Source: Cellulomonas sp. S1-8
GTDB lineage: Bacteria; Actinomycetota; Actinomycetes; Actinomycetales; Cellulomonadaceae
Assembly (NCBI RefSeq): GCF_026184235.1
Contig: NZ_CP110806.1
Coordinates: 3,596,001 to 3,660,000 of the forward strand
Length of the DNA: 64,000 bases
Direction: 5' to 3'
The notes under the pieces were generated by a model. The model was not told where the DNA came from, searched no databases, and worked only from the letters and a program-made list of their open reading frames with translations. Numbering within the stretch: the first letter of the stretch is position 1; each line of letters starts with the position of its first letter. Below are positions 10,156 to 19,487 of the stretch, one piece after another. The position numbers and the translations under genes are program-made.

Positions 10156-11646
10156 TCAAGAGGCCACGAACGTCACCCGTCGGTGGGGCACGGACACCTC
10201 GTCCAGCCGAACGTCGAGCCGCTCCCCGAGGGGCAGCGGCCCCGTGCCCGTCACGGGCGCGACGACGGCGGGCTCGCGCAGCTGCAGCGCTCCCCGCACA
10301 CGTCCGTCGCGCGGCTCGTCGACGTCCACCACCACGCCGCTGAACGTCTGACCGACGCGGGGTGCCAGCACGACGGCCTCGACGAGGTCGAGCGCGCCGC
10401 GGTCGAACGCCGCGACGCGTCGACCCGTCCGGGTCATCGTGGCGGGGAGCTCCGGCAGCGCCGCGTGCACCCACGCGGGTACGTCGCGCCCGGCGACGGC
10501 CGCGAGGCACACCTCGGTGCCGTAGCGGTCGACGAGGCGCCGCAGCGGTGCGGTCACATGGGCGTACGGGGCACGGATCGCCGCGTGCTCGGCGTCGTCG
10601 CCGGCGGGCACCGCGAGGTCCCCGCCGAACGCGCGGTAGCCGGCGCCGCGGAACAGGGTCGTCGCCTCACGCAGGAACGCCGCGTGGGGACCCAGGTGCG
10701 AGTCGAGGCGCGCCAGCAGGTCGGCGTAGGGCAGGGCGGCGGGCCAGTCGATGTCGAGGGCGGCCGCGGTGCGGCGCAGCCGTGCGACGTCCCGGTCGTC
10801 GGCGGGCGGCAGCGTGCGCACGACACCCACGCCGGCGTCGAGCATGAGCCGCGCGGCGACGATGCCCGTGAGCAGGGAGATCTGCGCGTTCCAGCCCTCG
10901 ACGGGCAGCGTCGCGCGGAACCGCAGGTCGAACGTGCCGTCGGCGGCGCGCACGACCTCCTGCTCGGGCACGTCGAGGGACGCGCCCCCGCGCTCGCGCT
11001 CGCGCTCCTCACGGAGCCGGCCGACGTCGGCCAGCCCCCGCAGCAGGTCGTCGGCGGTCCCGGCGTCGAGGCGCTCCTGGACCTGCGCGTACGTGAGCTG
11101 CGCGCGGCTGCGGACGACGGCCCGCTCGACGTGCACGTCGACGGGCTCGCCGTCGGCGTCGAGGTCGATGCACCACAGGGCCGCAGGGCGCACCTGGTCG
11201 GCGAGGAGGCTGGCCGCGCCCTCGGAGAGCACGGTCGGGTGCAGCGGGACGCGCCCGTCGGGGCTGTAGCAGGTCATGCCGCGGCGGTGGGTCTCGGCGT
11301 CGAGGGTGCCGCCGGGCACGACGAACGCGGCGACGTCGGCGATCGCGTAGCGCACGCGCCAGCCGGTCCCGCGGCGCTCGACGTGGACGGCCTGGTCGAG
11401 GTCGGTCGACCCGGCGGGGTCGATCGTCACGAACGGCACGTCGGTGCGGTCGGTGCGCGTCCCGGGGGCGTGGGGCCCGTCGGGGGCGGTGCGGGCGGCG
11501 ACGTCGGCCTCGGCGAGCGCGTCGGGGGGGTAGGTCACGGGGAGCTCGACCTCGGCGCGCAGCGCCGCGAGCCCGGCGGTGACCGCGGCCGTCGTGTCGT
11601 CGGGGTCGGCGGTGGCGGCGGTCAGGCGGACGGGGCGGGCTGGCAC
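10156..11646 (-). CDS. RNB-domain exoribonuclease (RNase II/R-like)
   Basis: A GTG start at 11646 gives 496 aa. The catalytic RNB motif IDPAGSTDLDQAV is near residue 92, with the further RNB signatures RGMTCYSPDGRVPLHP, HAAIRAPYAHVTAPLRRL and LVDRYG. A short C-terminal S1-like barrel (QTFSGVVVDVDEPRDG) follows. N-terminal cold-shock domains of RNase R are missing, as in other short actinobacterial RNB proteins. It should degrade RNA 3' to 5'. Upstream is an AT-rich patch (11690-11718) shared with the divergent flavin reductase operon, the likely promoter area. The start was chosen at the beginning of the conserved domain; no strong ribosome site distinguishes other GTG codons. Confidence 0.85.
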   Translation of the reverse strand: MPARPVRLTAATADPDDTTAAVTAGLAALRAEVELPVTYPPDALAEADVAARTAPDGPHAPGTRTDRTDVPFVTIDPAGSTDLDQAVHVERRGTGWRVRYAIADVAAFVVPGGTLDAETHRRGMTCYSPDGRVPLHPTVLSEGAASLLADQVRPAALWCIDLDADGEPVDVHVERAVVRSRAQLTYAQVQERLDAGTADDLLRGLADVGRLREERERERGGASLDVPEQEVVRAADGTFDLRFRATLPVEGWNAQISLLTGIVAARLMLDAGVGVVRTLPPADDRDVARLRRTAAALDIDWPAALPYADLLARLDSHLGPHAAFLREATTLFRGAGYRAFGGDLAVPAGDDAEHAAIRAPYAHVTAPLRRLVDRYGTEVCLAAVAGRDVPAWVHAALPELPATMTRTGRRVAAFDRGALDLVEAVVLAPRVGQTFSGVVVDVDEPRDGRVRGALQLREPAVVAPVTGTGPLPLGERLDVRLDEVSVPHRRVTFVAS

Positions 11647-11912
11647 GGTCCGACTGTAAACGCAGGCGCGTCGTCTCACCCTGCGAGAAAGCAGACTGTT
11701 CTTATCCTCTTTTATCCTCGACGCACCTAACCTGCCGCAAGGACCACCCGCACCCGGGCACCCGCCCGGCCACCGACAGGAGACGCCCGTGAGCGCGACC
11801 GCACCGCACCGCCGCGGGCCCGCGCCGCGCGTGCGCCGCGGCGTCGACGCGCGCCGATGTCCGGCCCGCGCGCCCCCGCCACCCGCACCTCCCCGCACCC
11901 CGGAGCACCCTC

Positions 11913-12482
11913 ATGACCCGACACGATCCCGCCCCTGCCCGCATCGTCGCCCTCGTCGGCAACCCACGCGTCGGCTCGCGCACGCTCGACGCCGCCGCAA
12001 CCCTCGCCCGCACGCTCGCCGAGCACCTCGCCGCCCCCGCGCCCACGGTCGTGGACCTCGCGACCCTCGCGCCCGCGCTGCACGTGCGGCCGCGCACCCT
12101 CGAGCTCGACGCCGCCCTCGCGGCCGCCGCCGGTGCCGACGTCCTCGTCGTCGCCACACCCGTCCACAAGGCCTCGTTCACGGGCCTGCTCAAGTCCTTC
12201 CTCGACCTCTACGGCCCCGACGGCCTCGACGGCGTGGCCGCCGTCCCGCTCGTCGTCTCGGGGACGCCCGCGCACGCGCTCGTCGGCGAGGTGCACCTAC
12301 GCCCCGTGCTCGTCGAGCTGGGCGCGACCGTCCCCACGCGCGCGCTGACCCTGCACGACACCGAGCTCGCCGACGTCTCCCCCGCGCTCGAGCGCTGGTG
12401 GCAGCGCGCCGAACGTCCCCTGCGCCGCGCGGTCGGCGCTCCCGTGCACCGCGCCGAGGCCCTGCTGGAGGTGGCCCGATGA
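11913..12482 (+). CDS. NAD(P)H-dependent FMN reductase
   Basis: The 189-aa protein has the flavodoxin-like fold of the NADPH-dependent FMN reductase family (SsuE/MsuE-like). An N-terminal phosphate-binding loop, VGNPRVGSRT, is followed by PVHKASFTGLLKSFLDL, the usual flavin-contact helix. It should supply reduced FMN. Its stop overlaps the start of the next gene (ATGA), a flavin reductase, so they are translated together. Such pairs often serve monooxygenases of sulfur or aromatic metabolism, but no monooxygenase is nearby. The stretch from 11789 in another frame has a plausible start but no stop before this gene, so it is not called. Confidence 0.85.
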   Translation: MTRHDPAPARIVALVGNPRVGSRTLDAAATLARTLAEHLAAPAPTVVDLATLAPALHVRPRTLELDAALAAAAGADVLVVATPVHKASFTGLLKSFLDLYGPDGLDGVAAVPLVVSGTPAHALVGEVHLRPVLVELGATVPTRALTLHDTELADVSPALERWWQRAERPLRRAVGAPVHRAEALLEVAR

Positions 12483-13021
12483 CCACCAGCACCCACGACC
12501 TGGGCCACCTGGAGCGCGCGCTGGCCGACCACGACGAGCCCGCCCTGACCCCCGAGCAGTACAAGCAGGTGTTCCGACGGCACGCCGCCGGGGTCGCCGT
12601 CATCACGCTGCGCGACGCCGGCCGACCCGTCGGCTTCACCGCCACGTCCGTGATCTCGGTCTCCGCGGCACCGCCGCTGCTGGCGTTCTCGCTCGCGTCC
12701 GGGTCGTCGTCGTGGCCGGCGCTCTCCCGCGCCGCGACCGTCGCCGTGTCGTTCCTCGCCGAGGGTCAGGAGGACCTCTCGACGCGCTTCGCGACGTCGG
12801 GCATCGACCGGTTCGCGGCCGGAGGCTGGACGGCCCTGCCGACCGGGGAGCCAGTGGTCGACGGCGCGCAGGCCTGGGTCCGCGCGCGCATCGTGCAGCG
12901 CACCCCCGTCGGCGACAGCTACCTGGTCTCGCTGCGCGCGCTCGCCCACGGCGTGGCCGACGTCGGCCCGCTGATCTACCGCGACCGCGTCTACCACCGC
13001 CTGCCTACGGCCCGCGGCTGA
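12479..13021 (+). CDS. Flavin reductase-like domain protein
   Basis: This 180-aa protein carries the flavin reductase-like split-barrel domain (HpaC/RutF type): a core opening FRRHAAGVAVITL, then the FMN-site stretch GFTATSVISVSAAPPLLAFSLA and a C-terminal GPLIYRDRVYHRL. It should reduce FMN/FAD with NAD(P)H, or bind FMN as a partner of an oxygenase. It overlaps the FMN reductase stop by four bases, so the pair is one operon. It is followed by the multi-hairpin element at 13041-13174. Confidence 0.88.
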   Translation: MTTSTHDLGHLERALADHDEPALTPEQYKQVFRRHAAGVAVITLRDAGRPVGFTATSVISVSAAPPLLAFSLASGSSSWPALSRAATVAVSFLAEGQEDLSTRFATSGIDRFAAGGWTALPTGEPVVDGAQAWVRARIVQRTPVGDSYLVSLRALAHGVADVGPLIYRDRVYHRLPTARG

Positions 13022-13040
13022 CCGCCCGGCCCGCAGCCGG

Positions 13041-13174
13041 TGCTGGATTGCACTCTCACGCCCGGTGGGGTGCTGGATTGCACTCTCACACCCGGGGGCA
13101 GTGCTGGATTGCTCTCTCACCATTCCGTGAGAGAGCAATCCAGCACCCGCTCCCTCGTGAGAGAGCAATCCAGG
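13041..13174. repeat. Five copies of a 19-base unit forming hairpins between convergent genes
   Basis: The unit tgctggattgcactctcac occurs at 13041-13059 and 13071-13089. A variant with gctctctcac lies at 13102-13120. Its exact reverse complement is at 13127-13145, and another inverted copy at 13157-13174. The third and fourth make a perfect 19-bp stem with a six-base loop. The element sits between the flavin reductase (plus) and purL (minus), so it should stop transcription from both sides. Multiple alternative pairings are possible. A weak relative lies at 3107-3141. Confidence 0.8.
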
Positions 13175-13217
13175 CCCTGCACGGGGCGGCGGATCGCCCT
13201 CGTCGGGCGGGTGCCTG

Positions 13218-15617
13218 TCAGCCGAAGAGGCGCGGCAGCGTCGCCTCCCACACCTCGCGCGCCTCGGTCAGCGGCAGCGTGAACAGCCCGCGCACCTCGA
13301 CGGCGGCTGCGTGCACGTGGTCCTGGTCGTCGTCGGGCGTGCCCGCACCCGGCGTGCACGTCTCCGCCGTCTCGCCCAGCCGCAGCGCCGGGACGCCGCG
13401 CGCGGTGCACAGGTCGTGCAGCCGGACCTCCTCCGAGCGCGGCACCGCGACGATCGCACGGGCCTGCGACTCGGAGAACATCGCCTCGAACGGGGTCAGT
13501 CCGTCGCGCTCGCACAGCGCGTCGAGCGAGACCTGCACCCCGACGCCGAAGCGCAGGCACGACTCGACGAGCGCGAGCGCGAGCCCACCCTCGGACAGGT
13601 CGTGCGCGGCGTCGACGAGGTCGTCACGGGCCGCGGACACCAGCACCTGCGCGAGCCGGCGCTCGGCATCGAGGTCGACGCGGGGCGGCACGCCGCCGAG
13701 GTGGCGGTGCGCGACCTCGGCCCACGCGGACCCGTCGAGCTCGGCGCGCGTCGTCCCCAGCAGGTAGACGGCCTGGCCGGGCGCGGTCCAGCCGGACGGC
13801 ACCGCGTCGGCGACGTCGTCGAGCACGCCCAGCACGCCCACGACGGGGGTGGGGTGGATCGCCGAGTCGATCTGGCCGGGCTCGCCCGTGCCGTTGTACA
13901 GCGACACGTTGCCGCCGGTCACGGGCACCTCGAGCGTCTGGCAGGCGTCCGCCAGGCCGCGGATCGCCTCGACGAGCTGCCACATGGTGTCGGGGTGCTC
14001 GGGGCTGCCGAAGTTGAGGCAGTCCGTCACGGCCAGGGGCCGGGCGCCGACGGTGGCGACGTTGCGGTACGCCTCCGCGAGCGCGAGCTGCGCACCGGTG
14101 TACGGGTCGAGCTTGGCGTAGCGGCCGTTGGCGTCGGTCGCGAGGGCGACACCCAGGCCCGTCGTCTCGTCGACGCGCACGACGCCCGAGTCGTCGGGCT
14201 GCGCGAGCGCGGTGTTGCCCTGCACGAAGCGGTCGTACTGGTCGGTCACCCACGCGGGGGACGCGAGGTTCGGCGACGCGAGCAGCTGCAGGAGCGTCGC
14301 GCGCAGGTCGTCGGCGCTCGTCGGGCGGGCGTAGCGGGCCACGCCCTCGGGGGTGCTGATCGAGTCCGCGACGAGCGCGTCCTGCCACGCGGGACGCGCG
14401 TAGGGGCGGTCGTACACGGGGCCCTCGTGCGCGACCGTCCTGGGGTCGACGTCGACGATCCGGTGGCCGAAGTGGTCGATGGTCAGGCGACCGGTGCCCG
14501 TGACCTCACCGATCACGGCCGTCTCGACGTCCCACTTGCCGGTGATCGCCAGGAACTCGTCGAGCTTCTCCGGCCGGACCACGGCCATCATGCGCTCCTG
14601 CGACTCCGACATGAGGATCTCGCCGGCCGTGAGCGTGGGGTCGCGCAGCAGCACGTCCTCGAGGTCGACGTGCATGCCACCGTCACCGTTGGACGCCAGC
14701 TCGCTCGTCGCGCACGAGATGCCTGCAGCGCCCAGGTCCTGGATGCCCTCGACGACCCGCGCCGCGTACAGCTCGAGGCAGCACTCGATGAGCACCTTCT
14801 CCATGAACGGGTCGCCGACCTGCACGCTCGGGCGCTTGGACGGCTTGGTGTCGTCGAACGTCTCCGACGCCAGGATCGACGCCCCGCCGATGCCGTCGCC
14901 GCCCGTGCGCGCACCGAACAGCACGACCTTGTTGCCGACGCCCGACGCGTTGGCCAGGTGGATGTCCTCGTGCCGCAGGACGCCCAGGCACAGCGCGTTG
15001 ACCAGCGGGTTGCCCTGGTAGCAGGAGTCGAAGACGAGCTCGCCGCCGATGTTGGGCAGGCCCAGGCTGTTGCCGTAGCCGCCGACGCCCGCGACGACGC
15101 CGTGCACGACGCGCGCGGTGTCGGGGTGCGCGGGGTCACCGAACCGCAGCTGGTCCATGACGGCCACGGGGCGCGCGCCCATCGAGATGATGTCGCGCAC
15201 GATGCCGCCGACGCCCGTCGCGGCGCCCTGGTACGGCTCGACGTAGGACGGGTGGTTGTGCGACTCGACCTTGAACGTCACGGCCCAGCCGTCACCGATG
15301 TCGACGACGCCCGCGTTCTCCCCGATGCCGACGAGCAGGTGCTCGCGCATGGCCGGCGTGGTCTTCTCGCCGAACTGCCGCAGGTGCGTCTTCGACGACT
15401 TGTACGAGCAGTGCTCCGACCACATCACCGAGTACATGGCGAGCTCGGCCGCGGTGGGGCGGCGGCCGAGGATGTCGCGGATGCGCTGGTACTCGTCCGG
15501 CTTGAGGCCGAGCTCCGCGAACGGCTGCGCGAGGTCCGGCGTGGCGGCGGCGTTCTCGACCGTGTCGGACGTGTGCTGGGCGTGCGGGGCGTCGGGACGC
15601 GCAGGTGCGGTGGTCAT
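13218..15617 (-). CDS. purL: Phosphoribosylformylglycinamidine synthase, PurL subunit
   Basis: The 799-aa protein catalyses the ATP-dependent conversion of FGAR to FGAM in purine synthesis, with glutaminase partners PurQ and PurS. Family signatures include [35 protein letters not shown], the active-site [21 protein letters not shown] and the PurM-like C-terminal half. The start at 15617 follows a GAGGGA ribosome site; a longer in-frame extension upstream looks non-coding. The N-terminus has about 30 extra low-complexity residues before the conserved core. purQ and purS are not in the window. Confidence 0.96.
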   Translation of the reverse strand: MTTAPARPDAPHAQHTSDTVENAAATPDLAQPFAELGLKPDEYQRIRDILGRRPTAAELAMYSVMWSEHCSYKSSKTHLRQFGEKTTPAMREHLLVGIGENAGVVDIGDGWAVTFKVESHNHPSYVEPYQGAATGVGGIVRDIISMGARPVAVMDQLRFGDPAHPDTARVVHGVVAGVGGYGNSLGLPNIGGELVFDSCYQGNPLVNALCLGVLRHEDIHLANASGVGNKVVLFGARTGGDGIGGASILASETFDDTKPSKRPSVQVGDPFMEKVLIECCLELYAARVVEGIQDLGAAGISCATSELASNGDGGMHVDLEDVLLRDPTLTAGEILMSESQERMMAVVRPEKLDEFLAITGKWDVETAVIGEVTGTGRLTIDHFGHRIVDVDPRTVAHEGPVYDRPYARPAWQDALVADSISTPEGVARYARPTSADDLRATLLQLLASPNLASPAWVTDQYDRFVQGNTALAQPDDSGVVRVDETTGLGVALATDANGRYAKLDPYTGAQLALAEAYRNVATVGARPLAVTDCLNFGSPEHPDTMWQLVEAIRGLADACQTLEVPVTGGNVSLYNGTGEPGQIDSAIHPTPVVGVLGVLDDVADAVPSGWTAPGQAVYLLGTTRAELDGSAWAEVAHRHLGGVPPRVDLDAERRLAQVLVSAARDDLVDAAHDLSEGGLALALVESCLRFGVGVQVSLDALCERDGLTPFEAMFSESQARAIVAVPRSEEVRLHDLCTARGVPALRLGETAETCTPGAGTPDDDQDHVHAAAVEVRGLFTLPLTEAREVWEATLPRLFG

Positions 15618-15927
15618 CGGTTCCCTCGGTGGGGGCCGGGTCCCCGGGGGCGGCTCGCCCGCGCGGTCCCGCGCCGCAAGGTCGGCAGACGGCCCCAGCG
15701 TACCGGCGAGCGTGGGCTGTCCGTGCGGCCGTCCGCGCGGACGTCGGACGGGGGGACGACGCACCTCCGCCCGCGGACGTCGTGACTCTCACACCCTTCT
15801 CATCCGCTTTGCCCGTTCTGCACGATCTCCGCTCGATAACCTGCGTCTGCGCAGGTCAGCCCGGTGCCGCGATGTCGCCGCACCGGGCCGCGCCGCGCAC
15901 TCTTCCCCTGCCGACGAACGAGGTCCG
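15618..15927. other. Divergent intergenic region, purL and LAATG protein
   Basis: No open frame with coding character is visible in these 310 bases. The region must hold the promoters of purL (minus) and the sortase substrate (plus). A relatively AT-rich stretch around 15785-15845 contains gataac at 15835-15840, a possible -10 element for the plus gene. A -35 box at the usual spacing is not convincing. A purine riboswitch pattern was not seen. Confidence 0.3.
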
Positions 15928-16761
15928 ATGTCCGCGCGCCGTACCGCCGTGCTCTCCGCCACCACCGCCACGGTCCTGACCACGCTGGCGCTCGTCGGCG
16001 CGGCGACGGGAGCGAGTGCAGGCTCCGACGCGCCGACGCCCTACCGGGTGACCGGCACCGGGATCGAGCTGCCGGCGGGTGCGACGTTCGAGGTGCACGG
16101 GCACGTCAACGTCGTCGCCACCTCGGCGCTCGGCACGATGTCGCGCAACGTCCACATCGAGGGCCCGGGCTCCCGCTTCGGGGACCTGGCGGGCGCGTCG
16201 ACGCTCACCTGGGACCGCATCGACCTGCCCCCGGACGCGTGCATCACGTGGGTGCAGGTCGCCGGGTACGACGAGCACTTCGGCGAGGGCGGCCAGGAGC
16301 CGGTGTGCCGCACGGGTACGACACCGCCCGCCGCGGCACCGGAACCGTCGGCCGCGCCGTCGGCGGGCGTGACGCCGTCCGCCGTCCCGTCCGCGAGCGT
16401 CGTCCCGCCCGCGAGCGCCACCCCGTCGGCCGCCCCGCCGGTCGTGCCGGCACCGACGCCGTCCGCGGACGTCGCCGCCGCGCCGACGCCCGCGCCGACG
16501 GCCACGGTCGGCGCCGCGCCCACCGCGACCGCGGTCGCTGCGCCCGCGCCCACCCCGACCGAGCGGTCCGAGGTGCTCGCCGCGGGCGACGCGACCCCGA
16601 CGCCGTCACCGGCCACGCAGGTGCCGGCCGCCACCGCGGAGCGTTCCGACGTCCTCGCGGCGACGGGCGCCCGCACGGGTGCGCTGCTGGGCGGCGCGGC
16701 CCTTGCGCTGGCCCTCGGCACGACGCTCGTCGTCTGGCGCCGCCGCACCGCCCGCCCCTGA
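15928..16761 (+). CDS. Secreted wall-anchored protein with LAATG sortase signal
   Basis: The 277-aa protein has a signal peptide (about 1-31, ending ASA|GSD), then a small globular N-terminal domain of about 100 aa with two cysteines (DACITW and EPVCRTG). A long Ala-Pro-Thr-Ser-rich stalk follows (about 135-235). The C-terminus holds LAATG (residues 243-247), a hydrophobic helix and the basic tail RRRTARP. LAxTG is the motif of class E sortases of high-GC Gram-positives, so covalent attachment to peptidoglycan is expected. I do not recognise the globular domain. A GGT-rich site upstream of the ATG is weak. The gene stands alone between purL and a strong hairpin. Confidence 0.8.
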   Translation: MSARRTAVLSATTATVLTTLALVGAATGASAGSDAPTPYRVTGTGIELPAGATFEVHGHVNVVATSALGTMSRNVHIEGPGSRFGDLAGASTLTWDRIDLPPDACITWVQVAGYDEHFGEGGQEPVCRTGTTPPAAAPEPSAAPSAGVTPSAVPSASVVPPASATPSAAPPVVPAPTPSADVAAAPTPAPTATVGAAPTATAVAAPAPTPTERSEVLAAGDATPTPSPATQVPAATAERSDVLAATGARTGALLGGAALALALGTTLVVWRRRTARP

Positions 16762-16794
16762 CCACCCGCGCCCGGTGGACGGCCGGGCGCACGG

Positions 16795-16839
16795 AGTGTG
16801 AAGCGTTGTTGCCGCATCCCGGCAGCAACGCTTCACACT
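16795..16839. terminator. 20-bp hairpin after the LAATG protein
   Basis: The arms 16795-16814 and 16820-16839 pair over 20 bases with one G-T mismatch and a short loop, followed by TT on the plus strand. The convergent permease gene ends at 16898, so it can serve both directions. Confidence 0.85.
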
Positions 16840-16844
16840 TTCGG

Positions 16845-16880
16845 GCAGCGGCAGCGGCAGCGGCGGCGGCAGCGGCGGCG
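16845..16880. repeat. GGCAGC/GGC trinucleotide tract
   Basis: A 36-base tract of ggcagc and ggc units follows the hairpin and lies just before the stop codon region of the permease gene. It is outside any called CDS. Slippage-prone; no function is evident. Confidence 0.6.
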
Positions 16881-16897
16881 CGCGGCGCGGAGCAGGC

Positions 16898-19378
16898 TCA
16901 GTCGATCGTGAGGGCCTCGGCCGGTGAGACCCGTGCGGCGCGTCGTCCGGGCATGAGCGACGCGAGCACGCCGGCCAGCACGGCGGCACCGAGGATCTGG
17001 CCGAGGGACCCGACGGGGACGACCATGTGCATCGGCACCCGCGTCGCCTCCACCCCCAGCGCCATGACGCCGACCCACGCGTACGCGGTCCCCAGCCCGA
17101 CGCCCAGCACGGCCGCGACGGCCGCGACGAGACCGGCCTCGACGGCGAGCATCCCGCGCAGCTGCCGGACCGTCAGGCCGAGCGCACGCAGCACGGCCGA
17201 CTCCCGACGCCGCTCGACCACCGACAGCGCCATCGTGTTGGCGACGCCGACCACGGCGATCACGAGGGACAGGGTGAGCAGCGCGAGGACCCCGAGGAGC
17301 ATCAGGTCGAAGAGCTGCGTGTACATCGCGCGCTCCGGCGCACCGCCGCTCACGGCGACCCGGTCGTCGATCGACAGGACGGAGGAGATCGCCTGCTGCA
17401 CCTGCGCACCCGTCAGGTCCGACGCCAGCCGCACCTGGAGCTCCACGACGGGGGCCGCCGCGACGAGCACGGCGAGCTCGTCCGCACGCATCGTCACCGT
17501 GCCCGGGACGGTGTCCGGCGTGACGTCGACGACCACGGCGGCGCTGCCGTCGGCCCCGACCACCTGGACCGTGTCGCCCGCAGCCAGGCCCGCCGCGTCG
17601 CGGTGGACGAGGACGGTGCCCTCCCCCGGCTGCGCGACGGGGGCGCGCGCCAGGCGCTGCGCGGCCGCGGGATCCACGCCGCGGGCGAGGAGGCTCCGCG
17701 TCCCGCCGTCCGCGAGCGTCACCTTCACCCGGACCCCGCCGGTGACCTCGGTGGTGCCGACGACCTCCGGCAGGGCGTCGACCGCCCGGCGGGTGGCGAC
17801 GGCCAGGCCGGCGGGGTCCGACGTGGTGACGACGAGGTCGATCGGGCGGCTCGCGTCGATCTCGGCATCGACCGAGCTGCGTACGGAGGCCGTCGCGACG
17901 ACCATCGTCGTCACGAGGGTCACGCCGACGAGCAGGGCCGTCGCGGTGGCGGTCGTGCGGCGCCGGTTGCGCGCCGCGTTCCGGGCCGCGAGACGTGCTG
18001 CGACCGACGTGCCCGACACGACGGCCCCGAGGCCGCGCACGCACCCCGGCACCACGAGCGGGGCGACGACCAGCACGCCCAGGAACGAGACGACCACGGC
18101 GGGGATCGCGACCACGATGCCGCCGTCCTCGGCCGCCACCGTGGCACCGGCGACCCCGGCGGCGAGCAGCAGGAGCGCAACAGCCGTCCTGAGCCACCGC
18201 CGGGGGGTCCCCTCCGCGACGGCCTCGATGGGGCGCAGCGCCTCGACGGGGAGCGCCCGGGTCGCCTGCCGCGCGGCAGGCGACGCCGCGACGACGGTCA
18301 GCGCGACGCCGACGACGAAGCCGACGGCCGGCGCGGCGGGGGTGGCGACGATCCCGTCGGCCGTCATCCTCCACCTCGCGAGCACCTCCGCCCCGAGGAG
18401 TCCCAGCCCCACACCCACGCCGGACGCGACCGTGCCGAGCGCGACGGCCTCGCCCAGGACGAGCCGGTGCACCTGCCGCTTCCCCGCACCGATGCACCGC
18501 AGCAGGGCGAGCTCGTGGGTGCGCTGCGCGACGAGGACGTGGAAGGTGTTGGCGATCACGATCGCGGCGACGACGAGCGCCACCACGCAGAAGCCGAGCA
18601 GGCTGCCGGTGAGGACGGTCGCGCTGCCGGACAGCTGCGCGACGCGGCGCTCGGTCGCCTGCTCCCGCGTGAGCACGACGATGCCGGGTACGCCGTCGAG
18701 CGATGCCGCGACGCCCGCGGCGACCACGGCGGGCGGCTCCCCGTCCCCCCGCACGAGGATCTCGGAGGCGGGCGGGCGGGCGCCGGCCGCGGCCAGCCCG
18801 TCACCGGTCACGACGAGACGCGGCATGTCGACCACGACCCCGGGACCCGTGGTGGTCGTGATCCCCACGACGGTGAGCACCACGGGTGCGGAGCGGTAGA
18901 GCCGGAACGTCACGAGGTCGCCGACCTCCAGACCGAGGGAGCCCGCCGCCCAGGCATCGATCGTCGTCTCCGTGGGCCCCGCGGGCCAGGTCCCGCCCGC
19001 GAGCTCCTGCCACCGCACCGATGCGTCGAGGAGGGTGCTGACCTGCACCGTCGTGCGCGTGTCGCCCACGAGGACCGCGCCGAAGGCGGTCCGCTCGGCG
19101 TCGGCGGCGGCGACGTGCGCGGCCGCGCGCACGCTCGGCAGCACCGCCTCGAGCACGTCACCGTCGACCGGCGCGGCCTCGTCGGCGGCGCCGACCCAGA
19201 CGTCGGCGCGGGTCATGTTCGCGGTCAGCGACTGCTCCGTCGTCCGTACGAACGTCGCCGACAGCGCCAGCGTCCCCACCAGGAAGGCGACCGAGAGGAC
19301 GACGGCGCACGCCGTGGCGACCAGACGGGAGGCGTGCGCGCGCAGGCCGGCGAGCAGGACGGTCCTCACCGCCCGCAC
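16898..19378 (-). CDS. FtsX-type ABC transporter permease without an adjacent ATPase
   Basis: The 826-aa protein has the double FtsX layout of MacB/LolC-like permeases: an N-terminal helix, a large extracytoplasmic domain, three helices near residues 260-370, further central helices near 395-465, a second extracytoplasmic domain, and three C-terminal helices with RRRESAVLRALGLTVRQLRGML. The C-terminal LMPGRRAARVSPAEALTID is typical. Such permeases work with a LolD/MacB-type ATPase that moves substrates or signals at the membrane. No ATPase gene flanks it: upstream is a lipoprotein gene and downstream a convergent gene. It may use an ATPase encoded elsewhere. Substrate is unknown. Confidence 0.88.
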   Translation of the reverse strand: MRAVRTVLLAGLRAHASRLVATACAVVLSVAFLVGTLALSATFVRTTEQSLTANMTRADVWVGAADEAAPVDGDVLEAVLPSVRAAAHVAAADAERTAFGAVLVGDTRTTVQVSTLLDASVRWQELAGGTWPAGPTETTIDAWAAGSLGLEVGDLVTFRLYRSAPVVLTVVGITTTTGPGVVVDMPRLVVTGDGLAAAGARPPASEILVRGDGEPPAVVAAGVAASLDGVPGIVVLTREQATERRVAQLSGSATVLTGSLLGFCVVALVVAAIVIANTFHVLVAQRTHELALLRCIGAGKRQVHRLVLGEAVALGTVASGVGVGLGLLGAEVLARWRMTADGIVATPAAPAVGFVVGVALTVVAASPAARQATRALPVEALRPIEAVAEGTPRRWLRTAVALLLLAAGVAGATVAAEDGGIVVAIPAVVVSFLGVLVVAPLVVPGCVRGLGAVVSGTSVAARLAARNAARNRRRTTATATALLVGVTLVTTMVVATASVRSSVDAEIDASRPIDLVVTTSDPAGLAVATRRAVDALPEVVGTTEVTGGVRVKVTLADGGTRSLLARGVDPAAAQRLARAPVAQPGEGTVLVHRDAAGLAAGDTVQVVGADGSAAVVVDVTPDTVPGTVTMRADELAVLVAAAPVVELQVRLASDLTGAQVQQAISSVLSIDDRVAVSGGAPERAMYTQLFDLMLLGVLALLTLSLVIAVVGVANTMALSVVERRRESAVLRALGLTVRQLRGMLAVEAGLVAAVAAVLGVGLGTAYAWVGVMALGVEATRVPMHMVVPVGSLGQILGAAVLAGVLASLMPGRRAARVSPAEALTID

Positions 19379-19487
19379 ACCTCTCGCACGGCAGAGCGCG
19401 CAAGGCGCCCCACCGCCGCCCCCCGCAGCGCTGCCACGCCGTCACTCTATGGTGCCTCTGCGCAGGCGCGTCGCGGCTGTGACCTGG

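Noticed and set aside
11789..11912. Possible leader peptide upstream of the FMN reductase (GTG after AGGAGA, with a Cys codon)
   Set aside because: The frame has no stop before the FMN reductase and shows no clear leader pattern, so it cannot be a short coding leader as read.
13041..13174. CRISPR array
   Set aside because: Units are only 19 bases, spacers are 6-12 bases and copies are in both orientations; hairpins explain them better.
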